Origin: Phallusia mammillata
Lineage: Eukaryota; Chordata; Ascidiacea; Phlebobranchia; Ascidiidae
DNA: 64,000 nt
Assembly: GCA_003260075.1 (NCBI GenBank)
Contig: QLIY01000105.1
Location: 102,240-166,239 of the forward strand
Direction of reading: 5' to 3'
The position numbers and the translations under genes are program-made. Position 1 is the stretch's first letter. Each line of letters starts with the position of its first letter. Below the pieces are notes generated by a model. It ran no database searches and was not told the DNA's origin. It saw only the letters and a list, made by a program, of their open reading frames with translations. This document shows, piece after piece, positions 1 to 12,300 of the stretch.

Positions 1-704
1 ATTAACTTTGTCTTTTAAACTCAAAAAAGTACAAAAAAGAAAAACTTAACCAAGCTCCGCCACTTAAAAACACTCTAATTTAACAAAAATATTTTGTTTT
101 GGTAGCATTTTGAAATTGCTCGAGATTGAAAAAAAGTAAATAACTAGCTTTACTTTCTGCCAAAGTTCTATAAAATAGCTTAGCATGATGTTTGTCGCAC
201 CTTACTGTTACCAATACTGTCGTGGCGCCTGTCACAATAGACCGTCACCGATAATAATAATCGCATGTGTGAACTCGCAGCAACTGCCTGAGTTCTCCAT
301 CTATAGCGCGCTAACTAAAACTCCCCAGAGATCTTAGGCGACCCATCACCCTGATGCTGAATGAGTTGACTGATGGCAGTTTCCACATTTAATTTAAATT
401 TAAACAAGTGCCTTAAATAACCTTCCACCATTCACAAGTTATTAAGTTTAAAGTCAGGTCAAGGCTGTTAAAAACTCGTGTAAATGGAAATTGAACTCAA
501 TACAAAGCATTTTTTTTGAAAAAAGACGATTCTTAAACGCTTTACACGAAATACGGCAATAAAAAAACAACGCCAGTACAAGGATAACACTGCGTCCTCA
601 GTCATCGATATCATAATGACGGTACGTCACAACAACAAAAATGGACGTCGCAAGTAATATGATGACAACACAAATTATGGTAGTGAAGAATTGTTTGCTG
701 TTCT
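1..704. other. non-coding flank, no gene seen
   Basis: AT-rich sequence without a convincing ORF or splice-consistent exon on either strand. It lies downstream of the minus-strand seven-transmembrane gene and may include intergenic DNA. I see no RNA gene or repeat structure here. Confidence 0.5.
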
Positions 705-710
705 TTTATT
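705..710 (-). terminator. candidate polyadenylation signal of the 7TM gene
   Basis: TTTATT on the + strand is AATAAA on the minus strand, about 255 nt beyond the stop codon of the 7TM gene. It would give a 3'UTR of roughly 275 nt. Only the hexamer supports this. Confidence 0.4.
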
Positions 711-964
711 GAATCGAGACTTTAATCGTTGGCATTTTTAAAGTCTACCAACTCAATTTACTTCAGGTTTGCACCTTCTCAGAGTTCATAGCTGAAACTG
801 GGCGATAGTTTGCACTGATTAAAGGGTAAAATGCTCATTTGCACAGATAACCGGAAAATCAATTCTAAAGCAATTGCGCCTCCGAGTGTGACAGGCAGTG
901 ATCTCAATCTCTTCGAGCAGAAACACTTTAAATGCACATTTAGTGCCAAGTCGGTTTCCCCACG

Positions 965-3392
965 TCAAAGATGCTTACTGTCAAAGATCCACAACTTTGA
1001 CTTGGCAAGAAGCGACGCTGCGACCTTCTCGTTTTTCTGTTTAAACGATGACGTGCGTGATGTCTGCATAACCAGAGACGAGGATCTCTTGCGTTGGCGC
1101 TCGGGTCTCGCCAGTTGCAGGACACTGTCTGAATAGTTTTGCAAGTCCGGGTCGATGTTTTGATTTAAATCAGCGAGTAGTGACTCAGTGTACCAGGCGT
1201 TCTCCTCTGATTCGTTCGACTTTCCAGACACGTGGCATTCAAGCATCGGGAGCAGCACGTCTGGCACTGGGTCTGGGACTTGTTTCTCGGGCTTCTGCTG
1301 AACTGGCATTTTGTTTGACTTATAGCGGATTGAGCTTACGCCACTCCTTTCCATGTTTGACATCGTATCAACAGAAAAGACCCGCCGCATCCGCCTGTCT
1401 GTCCTGTTGATTATATAAATGCCCGTGGTGCCAGGTCTTGAACGGCGCGGGCAGTTCGACATCCAGTCGAACATTGTCCGGCAGGTGTCAGTGTAGAGCC
1501 ATGGAAATAGCATGACTCGCCAACGACGAAACGTCATGATTATGCAAATAAGGTTGATAATGAGATTGATGTCATACATGGCTAAAGGCGCAAAAGCCGC
1601 ACTGGGAAAGCTGTTGTACACAGTTTTGACCAGGATAGCAATGGCGACGTCGGACAGAATACATAGTCCAGCTAATACAAACGACCTTCGTATGAGAGTA
1701 AGCAGACCAACGCTACCGCTTCGCATGTGGTTTGATCTCACTGCTCGCAGCTTATTGTCCATGATCGGATACAAGAATAAGGCGAGGAAAGACATCTAAA
1801 AGACAGAAAAAAATGTTGAAGAACCTAAACCAAACTAAAATAGATGAAACGACATAGTTTTTTCACAGAGCCAATTTGTATGCGACAGACATCAAATGAA
1901 AACAACCCAATTTACTTCTAAAATTTGTTAGAATTACGTCGCGTTGCCCTTAAACCGATAAAATTTTAGGTGGGCTACAAAAACTCACTGAAGTTCCATA
2001 TTTGATACTTGACGTTCTTTGCAATAACGTTAAACGATACATACCTGAATGCCGCCTCCCAAAAGTCCCGCCAGCGTATTTACTATGACCCCTTGCCGTC
2101 GACGTCCTTCGCCATCAGGGAACGTGTAGTTCTCTTGACCTGTGGTAGTTCGCATGTCTTCCAGTATTGTGTAGTGACAGACTCGACCACTTGCGCTGTT
2201 TTGTGGGTCCACTACAAATATCACCATCGATACAATGGTCACTGCTATGAAGCACACAAGGGCCGCCCAGCTTAGAAATCGAACAGTTTTGCTGTACAGA
2301 TGCTTCAATGCTCGATTTGAGTAGAAGATGCGCTGTTAAAAAACATATCGAGATAAAATTAATTTGCTGTTAAAAACAAATCGAGATAAAAGGTAAATTA
2401 CACATTGGTGAACGTATGTTTGAATATGTTTCTTTGTGCTTAGTGTTTGAACAGATTTATAGATTTCAGAACGTTATTTAAATCGCATTATTTGCCATTA
2501 GAAATATGTTTTTGTAAAGGCAACTGGCTTTTCCAACACAATAGTTTTTAGTTATACGGTGTTAAATGTGTTTTTTTGTGAAAACCTCGTTTTTATGGTG
2601 GACATAACACATGTCGTATTATGTTTTCCTGGGGTTACTGACAAAATAAGCAGTTCAGTCACCAACGTGAATCATAAAAACAAATCTACATCTTACCTGG
2701 CGAACCCACAGGAAGAAGTACACAGGGTGTATTGTGACAAAGTACATCGCTATGCTAATGTTGATCAGGATGGAACACCTTGAACCCGATATCCAACCAG
2801 TGAAAAGCAGAGCTTGATTATTTGCAAATCGAACCAGGGCGAAGAGAATACCAATGATACAAAGGTTCTCCAACCAAATGCCGCCCTTCCGGTGACGATC
2901 TGTTGAACAAAATGTTTAGATGTTTGTTTTATTCAGGTATAAACTACGTCAAGCTCGCTGGAAGCTAATTACGTCCAGCTCATGTACGAGATGATTAATC
3001 TATTGCATTTGCATCTGGCCATTTTAAGTATCTATAACCACTGCGGTAATTTTATCGTATCACATTAATGATGAAAATTTGCTTCAAGCTTCGTTTACCG
3101 TTTTAGTTGATGTAAAGGTATTACCTGACAATTTTGGGTGTCTCATCTTAATTGCTCTATAATGGAGCAGCGCATAGAGCAAATAGAGAGCCATGATCAC
3201 ACAACTCAAATGAATGACTTCACACGCGATCCAGGCCGTATTGCCGAAAGGGACCATCCTGGCGTCGTAATCCAAGCGACCAGAAGTCATTGCCATGGTC
3301 CTTTTGCGACTCATTGTAGCTGCCATGGCGTCAGTCGCGTTATTGACAGCCAATGTCGGTTCCGTTGCAGAAATAATCTCGGCGCGCGTCAT
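965..3392 (-). CDS. uncharacterised seven-transmembrane protein, 4 coding exons
   Basis: Exons (high to low): 3392-3125, 2899-2697, 2332-2045, 1795-965. All introns are GT-AG and the phases agree (268+203+288+831 nt), giving 529 aa. The start is the first ATG (3392-3390) after an in-frame stop. The roughly 60-residue N-terminus has an N-glycosylation sequon (NNAT) and is probably extracellular. Seven hydrophobic segments follow: one in exon 1, two in exon 2, one in exon 3, one spanning the exon 3/4 junction, and two early in exon 4. A conserved-looking patch (YDINLIINLICIIMTF) ends the last segment. The C-terminal tail of about 150 residues is hydrophilic, with basic and Ser-rich stretches. 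I see no DRY or NPxxY motif of class A GPCRs, so the family is unassigned. It is GPCR-like by topology only. Since SVEP1 exons probably lie further upstream, this gene may sit inside a SVEP1 intron. Confidence 0.72.
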
Positions 3393-6300
3393 TTCGGAAT
3401 GCGTCACAGCGCCACGGTGGGGATGTTGGTGTGGGAATATTTAGTATTGCTTTACAACTTACAAAATTGACTTTACACTGTGGAAACAAAAACATTAAAA
3501 TAATCTGATGCCCTTTTTTACCCCAAAACTAAATACATGACATGGTTTTATTTTTAGCTAAACAGTCACGACACGCATTACATACATTCCTGAACTTTAG
3601 AAACGGAGAAAAAATATCGTCGTTTCAGAGTTTTAAAGTCAGCAAAAATGTCGAATCAATTTCTTCTCAATTCTAAACGAAAAAATCTGATTGACATAAA
3701 CCATCTTTTCGACAACATCTTAAACATCTACGTTGCCTTTACTGGTACATTGGAGTTGCTGCCTAAACTCAATCTCCTGTCACAAACAAACGGGTCTGGG
3801 TCGGTGGTGTCTCTCACTTACACAGTTCAACCTTTTTCCTACCGCAGCAGACGGGGTCGTGTCGCCGATTGCACCCAATCTGTTTTTTCTCTCGACTGAC
3901 GACGGGCTCGCCATGTCCAAAACAAGTTTTCCTCATTCTTGGCATGTGGAAAATCCGGAGGTTGACTCTTTTATGTCTGAACTCGTAAGCTGGACCGTGA
4001 ACCCGTGATTCACCCGAGGTTTCACTTCCCAAAAAATGTTGAAGCGGTCGGTTTTAGTCATTACATCACGGTTAATTGCTCATTGACGAATTGAAATCTT
4101 TGCCGCGACATTTAAATATGTGGAACATTCTATTTTCACTTGTTTTGTGACTTATTTGGGTGCAGAGTTTCCTATGAGAGTAGTTCACCGTTTTTGAGAA
4201 AATTACATTCCTTTTCAAACTTCATATATTTGTACCTTTTACACAGTGCCCTTTGGTATTAATGAAACTTTAAAACACGAAGGTAATTGCTTGCAAAACA
4301 ATTTTCTTATCTTCATACATAATGCAATACCGTAAATCGATTTAATGGCGTTCGTCTGTTAGCAAATTAACAATTGATTACCAAAAACTATTCTTTTTCT
4401 TCAACCGGAAAATACAAACAAAACGTTTCGACGCCTTCACCAGGGTATGCCAGCTACCCTACGCATGACTGCAGTCATTCTTATATCACTAATTTGGACG
4501 ACGAAACGTCGGATGTTTTGTTTCTATTTGCCGGTTAAACAGAAAGATATGTTTATAAAATATGCCTGACAACAACACTACATTATTTATTGATTACTTG
4601 TCTTACATTAAACACTTTGCCTTTCTGGATTTCCTGACCCTGAGGTTCTTTCACAACACCTCCTGATCATTGCCTATTACCTCTTGTATGCGAACCGTTC
4701 CGTTTTCTAAATCAGCTATTATAACTCATTGTCGCCATCCATAAAGGTGTAGTAACAAAGAAAAAAAGTCTTGGCATATCGGTAACCAACAAACCGCAAA
4801 AACCTTCACTTGGCGGCGGAAGAAGGTGGGCGAAAATATTCTCCTCGCTTTCCTGTGGCCTCCGCTCAGTGATCATGTTTCGGCAACGCCAATCAGAGTC
4901 CCGGCGTGTTTGTTCCCACGAGCAATGCGGAAGTGCTTGCAAAATTAAGTCGCCTAGCTTGCGAATGAAGTCGGCCAACCTAAATAAGGCACCGATCACA
5001 ACCTTCATCAAAGCTTCAAGCTCTCGCACCGCTATGATACGCATCGTCCCATTGCCTATTGCGTCACGATAACATGTTTATGCTAGGCCGACCTCGCGGT
5101 GGGTTGGGAACGGACGAACGAAAGACTAATCAGTCACAGCAATGCAAGTGACAGTCGATTCCGGCCGTGAAACGTGCCAAGATCAATTTCTTCTGTCTTT
5201 GCGCAAACACCGAGCCAAATAAACTGCCTTGATATCTGATAGTAAATTTTCCCAGTAAAAGAAAACACTAAAAATATATATGATTAGTTTAAAGGCTTGC
5301 ACTCGACATTAAAGATAACTTTTTGTGCAGGTTTTTACCATGTGACCTTGCCAATAAAACCACAACAAATACCTTGACTTTTAATATTGTGTTAAATTAG
5401 TATGTTGAATCATCTATTTGACACTTTTGACCCTTTGTTTCTTTAAAAAGGTTACACGTTTGTGTGTTGAATTTAATTCCAAAACAGGCATGGAAACCGA
5501 CCCAAGTTCCTGTTTTCCTCCGGTTTTATTCAGTTTTTCGCTTTGTACTGTGCAAGTAGCCAAGACCCGCAGCTTGTTTAATTAATTGACAGGATATTGC
5601 TGTAAAATGTGGTTAACCAACTTCCCCAAATCAGTTGTCGCTACACGAATGCGGCGATGGCAGTATGCAAAATCCTTCCAAAGATAGTGTATTCCGGGCC
5701 TGTGACGAGCACATTCAACTTGCTTGTTTTGACTAACCCCTGCGCTTCAAGTGGCAGCGGTGGGCGACTGCAAAATCGGCGCTCTAGCTTAATGCATTTG
5801 TGCCAGCCTTATCTTTGTCCACTTTATACTCGGCAATTAGGGTGCGCTAGGCATTGGAAAACGTGGTGATGTGGGAGCAAGGCGAATCGATTGATTTGCT
5901 GCAGGATTTAGTTTCAAGGCCGCCAATTTTGATAGCAGTGCACCTTATCTCTTCCCAGGCCTGACAAGTGTTGCTGATGAAATTGCCACTTGATCGTTGG
6001 CAGATCACAACGTGTCAGCAGTTCCTTCAACAGCAGATTGCGCCTTCGTGGCAATCAATCGCACCCGGCTAAGAGGGTTTGGCTGCTAGGAAGCGAACCC
6101 GCAAAGACTGAGTGCGGCGGAGCGGGTCCAAGGCTCTTGTTGACGAGATTTGGGATTAAGAGCCGCCTGACATTGATAGTACGCACACCTTCCACCCAAT
6201 GACAGGGCTCTTTCGCTGCTCCTCTGATAAACAACTAATTCTTGTTGTTGAAGCATCACTCGATGTTACATGCTGTCCTAGTTAAACTGTTGGCATTTTT

Positions 6301-7338
6301 ATGACAGTTTGTCAGCGTTATATGCCAATTACATGCCAGACTGTCACAAACCTGGACCACATTTTGCGAACCTTGCTCCTATGACCTAATCTAAATCTCA
6401 TTCTGGAGGCGGTGGCCATTTCTATATGCGTAGGCTTCGATTGCCAGAAATGCTCAATTAATTTCGATGCTCCAGCCTTAAAGGCCAGTGATTTCACAAA
6501 GGCTCTGACTGCTACGTGACTCGCCGTAACCACGGTTACGTCGTCTCGGCCAATCAGAGGCGGCGGTGTAGCGGGTCAAAACGAGTAATCAGCCAGCGGC
6601 TAGGAAGCAATACTGAAGGGCGAAGTCGTTTCACACGCTGCGACTTTTCGCGACATTTTGTCGCATAAAAATATACCGCCGAAATGCCGCGAAGTCGTAC
6701 CTAGCGCTTCCTGTGCCTAATAGGTGTCCGCACCCCCGCGTATTCTTGCAACATTCATAACGACCTATACCCGCCCGGTGTTGCTACTGCCCATATGCGC
6801 GAACTTATACAGAGTCAATCGCTATTTCCGAGCCAGTTCAATTTGTACCAACAACGAAGCCTATTAAAAATGACGTCCAAATATCGTTACACTAAATTAA
6901 GATTCGTGGTAGGTACATGTGCAAATTTTGGCGATTGATTTTTTTGACATAAATTACATCTAAACTTTTCGGACAAACTGTTGTAAATGAAAGTGCAAAG
7001 CAAAAGACTTATTTTCCAAAATGTTTTTCAGCAGGAAATGCCTTGAGTATCTTTTATTGTATAGGCTTCTGATTTCTGTTTTTCTTTTGTTTCCCAGAAA
7101 CTTTTTTTTTCTTCTATATATCTCATTCGCAGACAAAGTTTAGCTGGATGATTTTTTTGTGATTGCATGCAAACGAGAATAACACATTATTTAGTAAAGT
7201 GCTACTAATAATAGTAAATCGGCAACCCAATGTATCGTCTGAGCTACATGTTTTTTTATTTCATAAATTTGTGATGTTTTATTTTGCCGACAGAAAATAT
7301 GATATCGAGCACTTCTTAAATTTGATTGTTTATATCAG
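3393..7338. other. intergenic or intronic region without a convincing gene
   Basis: About 4 kb between the 7TM gene start and the first visible SVEP1 exon. It holds a fold-back element (4390-4548), a minus-strand open frame of 110 codons (5044-4712) with an amphipathic N-terminal half but no recognisable family, and a locally more GC-rich part at about 5.9-6.8 kb. I found no vWA-domain exon and no signal-peptide exon here, so the SVEP1 5' end must lie upstream or be missing. Confidence 0.45.
4390..4548. mobile_element. fold-back (MITE-like) element
   Basis: The left arm (about 4391-4433) and the reverse complement of the right arm (about 4501-4547) share AACCGG, an A-rich block, ACAAAAC and a TTTCG-type end, so the unit folds back over about 160 bp. 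The centre contains a 14-nt perfect palindrome (ATGACTGCAGTCAT, about 4464-4477). No target-site duplication was identified. Confidence 0.5.
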
Positions 7339-8002
7339 ATGCTGAGGGTGGCAACTACCTGGTCGAGGACAATCATTACTGTCATAAGTTTTGTGCGGGC
7401 GAAAACTGCTGTCACTCGCTTGGCAAGTGCAGATGCGGAACAACTACCGGAATATACGAGTGCGTGTGCGATGCCGGATACTTTGGTTTCGGATTACTGC
7501 CGGACGGATGTCTACGTAAGTATGATGTGAATACTTGAACTTGAATTATATTGGACTTGTCCCATAATTAATATCGTTGCTGTGTAACTGCACAAAAAAT
7601 CAACTAAGTTAATGAATATTTGTAATTGTATTAGGTATCCTGTAGGTACATGTGGTTCTTCGGACTTGAATTGTGTCCCTGACTCGATTCAATGCAAGGT
7701 CTGACTTTGGTCAAGTCTCTAGACCAAAATTGATTTCTAAATCAAAAATTCAAACTGCCCATGAGAAGTTTCCTTATCACTCTACAATTGTTATTGTTGG
7801 TGTCTAGAAATTAACCAACTGGAAATTTATATTGCACGCAAAAGCGAAACCCTATTTTACAGCATGTCCCGCCGGCACCTACAAAGTCCACCCTCAGCCA
7901 GGAGGACCTGAGTCATGTACCCCCTGTCCAGACCGTAACATGATCTCTGTCAACGGTAGTTCCTCTGTTGATCAGTGTGTGTGCATTGAAGGATATGAGA
8001 AG
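7339..8002 (+). CDS. SVEP1: SVEP1 exons 1-2: EGF-like and ephrin-receptor-like module
   Basis: Exons 7339-7515 (phase 1 to 1, 59 codons) and 7863-8002 (phase 1 to 0). The first encodes a Cys-rich EGF-like module (HYCHKFC, then CRCG and [11 protein letters not shown]). The second begins CPAGTYK and ends in a CVCIEGYEK signature, the ephrin-receptor-like module found after the vWA domain in SVEP1. The exon 1 donor is GTAAGT and the exon 2 donor GTACGT. The intron 8003-8574 holds nothing recognisable. Confidence 0.85.
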
Positions 8003-9302
8003 GTACGTCGTGGTTTGATATTACCGACTTCTATCAGTGGTCTCACTACTGTGAAAAATTGTTGTGGAAGTTTCGTGTGTCAGTCAACAGCCGAGTTCTA
8101 CGTCATTGTGGCCACTTTAGCGCCATCTGCGGTCATTTTGTGGCTCCATATTGATTTCCTTAATGTGACCTCAATGTTTTTGTTGTGTGAGAACTGGAGC
8201 GTTGTAACAATACAGTTGGTTGCAACATGTGAGTGGTCCAATATAAACACTCACGGTAGGTTGCACAAGCCAACTTAGATAGCACAAGTAATTGGTAAAA
8301 ATTATTGAACTGTGCTGCATATTTTTTGAAAACCAATCACACAAGCCATTTGAATTGAACATTTTTAAACCACATATTTACGTATTATCTCAAAAATCCT
8401 TATATTTAAGTCTTATCTTTAAACAGCTCTGTTTTATCGCAGTTATATTTTCTGCAAATTAGTTACTATATAAGCAGTTAACATGGATCCAGGATGAATC
8501 TTTGTAAATTAACTCATTTTCTGTTGCCTATTTCTAATGTACATCGTTATTTTAATTTCTGTTTAAATCTGCAGGTTGATACAAGGTGTGACGTGATCCG
8601 ATGTTCAGTTTTAGCCCCACCCTACAATGGGCGGTTTCAAGGTCTTCAATGTGACAACCAGTACAGATCAACGTGCAAGGCTATGTGCGACAACGGATAC
8701 GACCTGTTGGGGACAGAACGTATGACGTGTGCAATCACAGGCCACTGGATAGCTACGGATGGTTCACAATTTATTTTTCCTCGCTGTCAAGGTCAGTAGA
8801 TGGTTTTCAGTGTGATTTTGTTGGATTGTGCAAATATGTGTCAAGAAGTTTGTAAATGTCTACGTAATGACATTTTTTGTTTTTTGTTTTTCATTTGTAA
8901 AGATGCCAAAGGTCAAATGTATATCCAGCTGTGCACGTTCAAATATCAATGATTCACGTTTCCTGCCCTTGCGTAACGTTGCGTTATGTTGAACTAGCTT
9001 GTAATCTTTCTTAACCCTTGTTTAGTAATGGGTTACCACCGTTCAACAGACGGTAATTTTGTTTGTATGCGGACTAATTAAATCTACGTCGTTTTGCTTT
9101 CCAATCGGAATTTACAAATTTCCCTAATGACGCAACATCTCGAACGGCACGCAAAACAACGCACGTCCGCTTCAAAACAATCTCTACAAGAACACATTGC
9201 AAATGGCGTGTCTGTACACCTGAAGCAGGGCAAATGTTAATTGCGACCGCCTGTCGATAATCGGCTGACGCACAACGAAGCGTCGCTCTTTTCGTGGGAT
9301 AT

Positions 9303-9365
<63 letters not shown>

Positions 9366-12300
9366 TGGTTTACCTACAATGTCTGAAAGTTTGTGTAATC
9401 CCTATTGGAACCTTGCACTTCGGATTCGTTTGTAAGTTTTGATCTCAATACACCCCGTAATACAGGGGGGGGGGGATCCGGCATCAGACGCCAGAATTTG
9501 GGATGTCTCCCCACCAACCTTGTAGGTGTCGCTTTCAATACTCAGTGGGTGGTATGTGTTCATGGACCTGTGTGGTTACGTAATTGTCTGATATGGTTTT
9601 GTGGTGAAAGTTGTGCAATCCCACGTGAAAAGTTAAATCTATGGTTTAACTACAATGTCTGAAAGTTTGTGTAATCCCTATTGGAACCTTGTACTTCGGA
9701 TTCGTTTGTAAGTTTTGATCTCAATACACCCCGTAATACAACATGCGATACGCGTTGTTACTGAAAATACGCTAAAACAATATTCTTCAGGCCTGATCCC
9801 GGTTATAAATGTATGTTTATCTTAACTTTTCATCCAATTACATGTTACGTAGAATTGATCAAACTGGCCTGTCTTAGCTTTAACTTGTGTACATACAAAT
9901 GTCGTTTTGGTAAATATTTTTCTTGATACAGCTAACTTACATGTATTACGTCAATAACAAGTGTGATTATGCAGTGTACATTTTTCCACATTTGCTCACT
10001 GCTGATTGCGGGGGGGGGGTGTTTATAACAATTGTGATTATGCAGTGTACATTTTTCCACATTTGCTCACTGCTGATTGCCTTGCTAAGTTAATATTGAA
10101 GCATGCGACTGTTCAAATTGTACTATAACAGTACTTTTAAAATCACGTGATAGCATCGGTCTTATAAAACTTACTTGTTTCACAGTACGCTACTGCCCTG
10201 CTCTAGCGCTACCTAGCCACGCGTCTCTCAACTGCAGCAGCGTCGATTTGTCGTACAAGACTGTGTGCAAATTCAAGTGTGCTTACAGCTTTGCGTTTAT
10301 CGGTGCAAGCAGCCTCTATTGTCAGGCCAACACTGAGTGGGATGCTAAAACAGGACAATGTCAAGGTTTGTCTGTCTATTGTTTTTTGCATTTTATTAAG
10401 TATTAATGCCGTTTATATCCTAAACACGGTGATCAAAATGCACTATGGTATATTTTTAGGATACAAACGTATCAACAACCTTTGTTGTGATCATCAGTGC
10501 ACTATCAAAGTCGCGCTATCATTTTCTTGTTATACTGGAAACTTTATTATTTTATACAAGTCTTTTAGAATACTGTCGTTCTATGAGTGTTAATGCTTTG
10601 TTAACAACAGAAATTCGGTGCAAGCCGCCGCATTCACCAGTTGGGGGCAGTACATCTGAAAGTTGCATGGTATCTGAAGGACAGACATTGGCATTTGGTC
10701 ATACTTGCACTATGTCGTGCCCGAATGGTTTTGCTTTATCTGTTCTCAGCGAAACGACTTGCTTCCAGATAAACAGGTGGACGGTTGACACATCAACAGC
10801 AAAATGCATAGGTACCGTTTTTTTTTCAATGCTTATTTATTTTCAATTATGCCGATTTTTGTAGTCTTTACAAAATAAATAAACAAATAAATAAATATAA
10901 TATTATTTACATTGACGTGAAGATATCGAGGCACCAACACTCGAGTGTCCGAATGACATCGAGATTGAAGCCAATCCTCAACTCACAACGACTGAAGTAG
11001 ACTGGATCATTCCGGTTCCTAACGATAACTCTGACCAGGTGACAAATTGTTACCTTAATTGTATCAATACTTTCTAAAACGCAGTATTTTTTAAATTATA
11101 CATTAGTATAGATACATATTTTCCAAATGTTTGACTGATTTTATTTCTTGNCCTAACGATAACTCTGACCAGGTGACAAATTGTTACCTTAATTGTATCA
11201 ATACTTTCTAAAACGCAGTATTTTTTAAATTATACATTAGTATAGATACATATTTTCCAAATGTTTGACTGATTTTGTTTCTTGGAAACTGGTTTCATAT
11301 CTCATTTATTTATGCACTAAAATCAGCGATTGGCAGTGACCACGTTGTTTGTTGGGCGGACAGATACTGTTGGTTTTTAAGACTATAAAACTGGAATAAT
11401 GTTTTTGGTAGGTGACACTGAATGCGATTCCAGCATTGAACCCGCCCTCGTCGTTTTTCATGGGCTATCATACGATTATCTACCAAGCAGTTGATGGGTT
11501 TGGTTTACATGCTGAATGTAACTTCACTATCAACATAATCGGTAATAAACTGATATAAACTTATAGACAAAGTGCCTTGAATTGGTATTTAATATACGTA
11601 TAGTATAAGGCACCGATATTTTTCCACTGCAAACATGCCAAGTTTTCAACTAACTGCCGAAACAACGATGATTAAACAATATGTGAATTAAAAAGAAAGC
11701 CGCTACTTTTACATTATCTAGATGATAAACAAATTTACCTTTTACCATTTTGCAATATGTCATGTTACCTTCATTACTGCTTGTATGAGTTGTTAACAGT
11801 CGTAATAAACGTAAAGCAACAACTTTGTTTATTTAACGACAGTAAAAGACTTCGCAACAGTAAAAAACACTGTAGTACTTGTACCGCGTTACTAGAAGGC
11901 CTGACATGTAAGTTTTCTGCAGATTGTGGCTTTGAATAAATTGTACAAACTTTTATAGACACTTCTCCACCAATGATCGAGAAATGTAAAAATCCCTTAC
12001 CGTTCGTCGTAGAAGAGGGAGAAACTTTTGCGAGATATGCCACCTGGGAGGAACCAACATTCTCTGACAACTCAGGTTTAATAGTGGCTGGAAATAATGT
12101 TTATAAAATGCAACTAGAGATTTTCGTACATCGGTGTGCCAATACTGACAACATTTATGCTATAAAACCTAAATTAGTTTTGCCATTTGTAAAGTAAAAC
12201 TTATTTTGCTGCATTTAATTATGTTGTATACGACAATATAGGAACTGTAACAGTGAACTCCTCACATTCATTCGGTGACATGCCGTTCGGACAAACAAAG

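Larger units (their letters stand above)
8792..10185. other. SVEP1 intron with poly-G and duplicated segments
   Basis: A non-coding intron. It contains a 58-nt G run (9305-9362), an 11-nt G run (9465-9475) and a 10-nt G run (10010-10019), each next to imperfectly duplicated sequence. The glycine-rich open frames here are artefacts of the G run. Confidence 0.75.

Noticed and set aside
4712..5044. Minus-strand 110-codon open frame as a gene
   Set aside because: No recognisable domain, no clear promoter or splice partners. Kept only as a note in the intergenic entry.
9241..9435. Glycine-rich open frame
   Set aside because: Created by the 58-nt G run at 9305-9362 and lacks splice or domain support.
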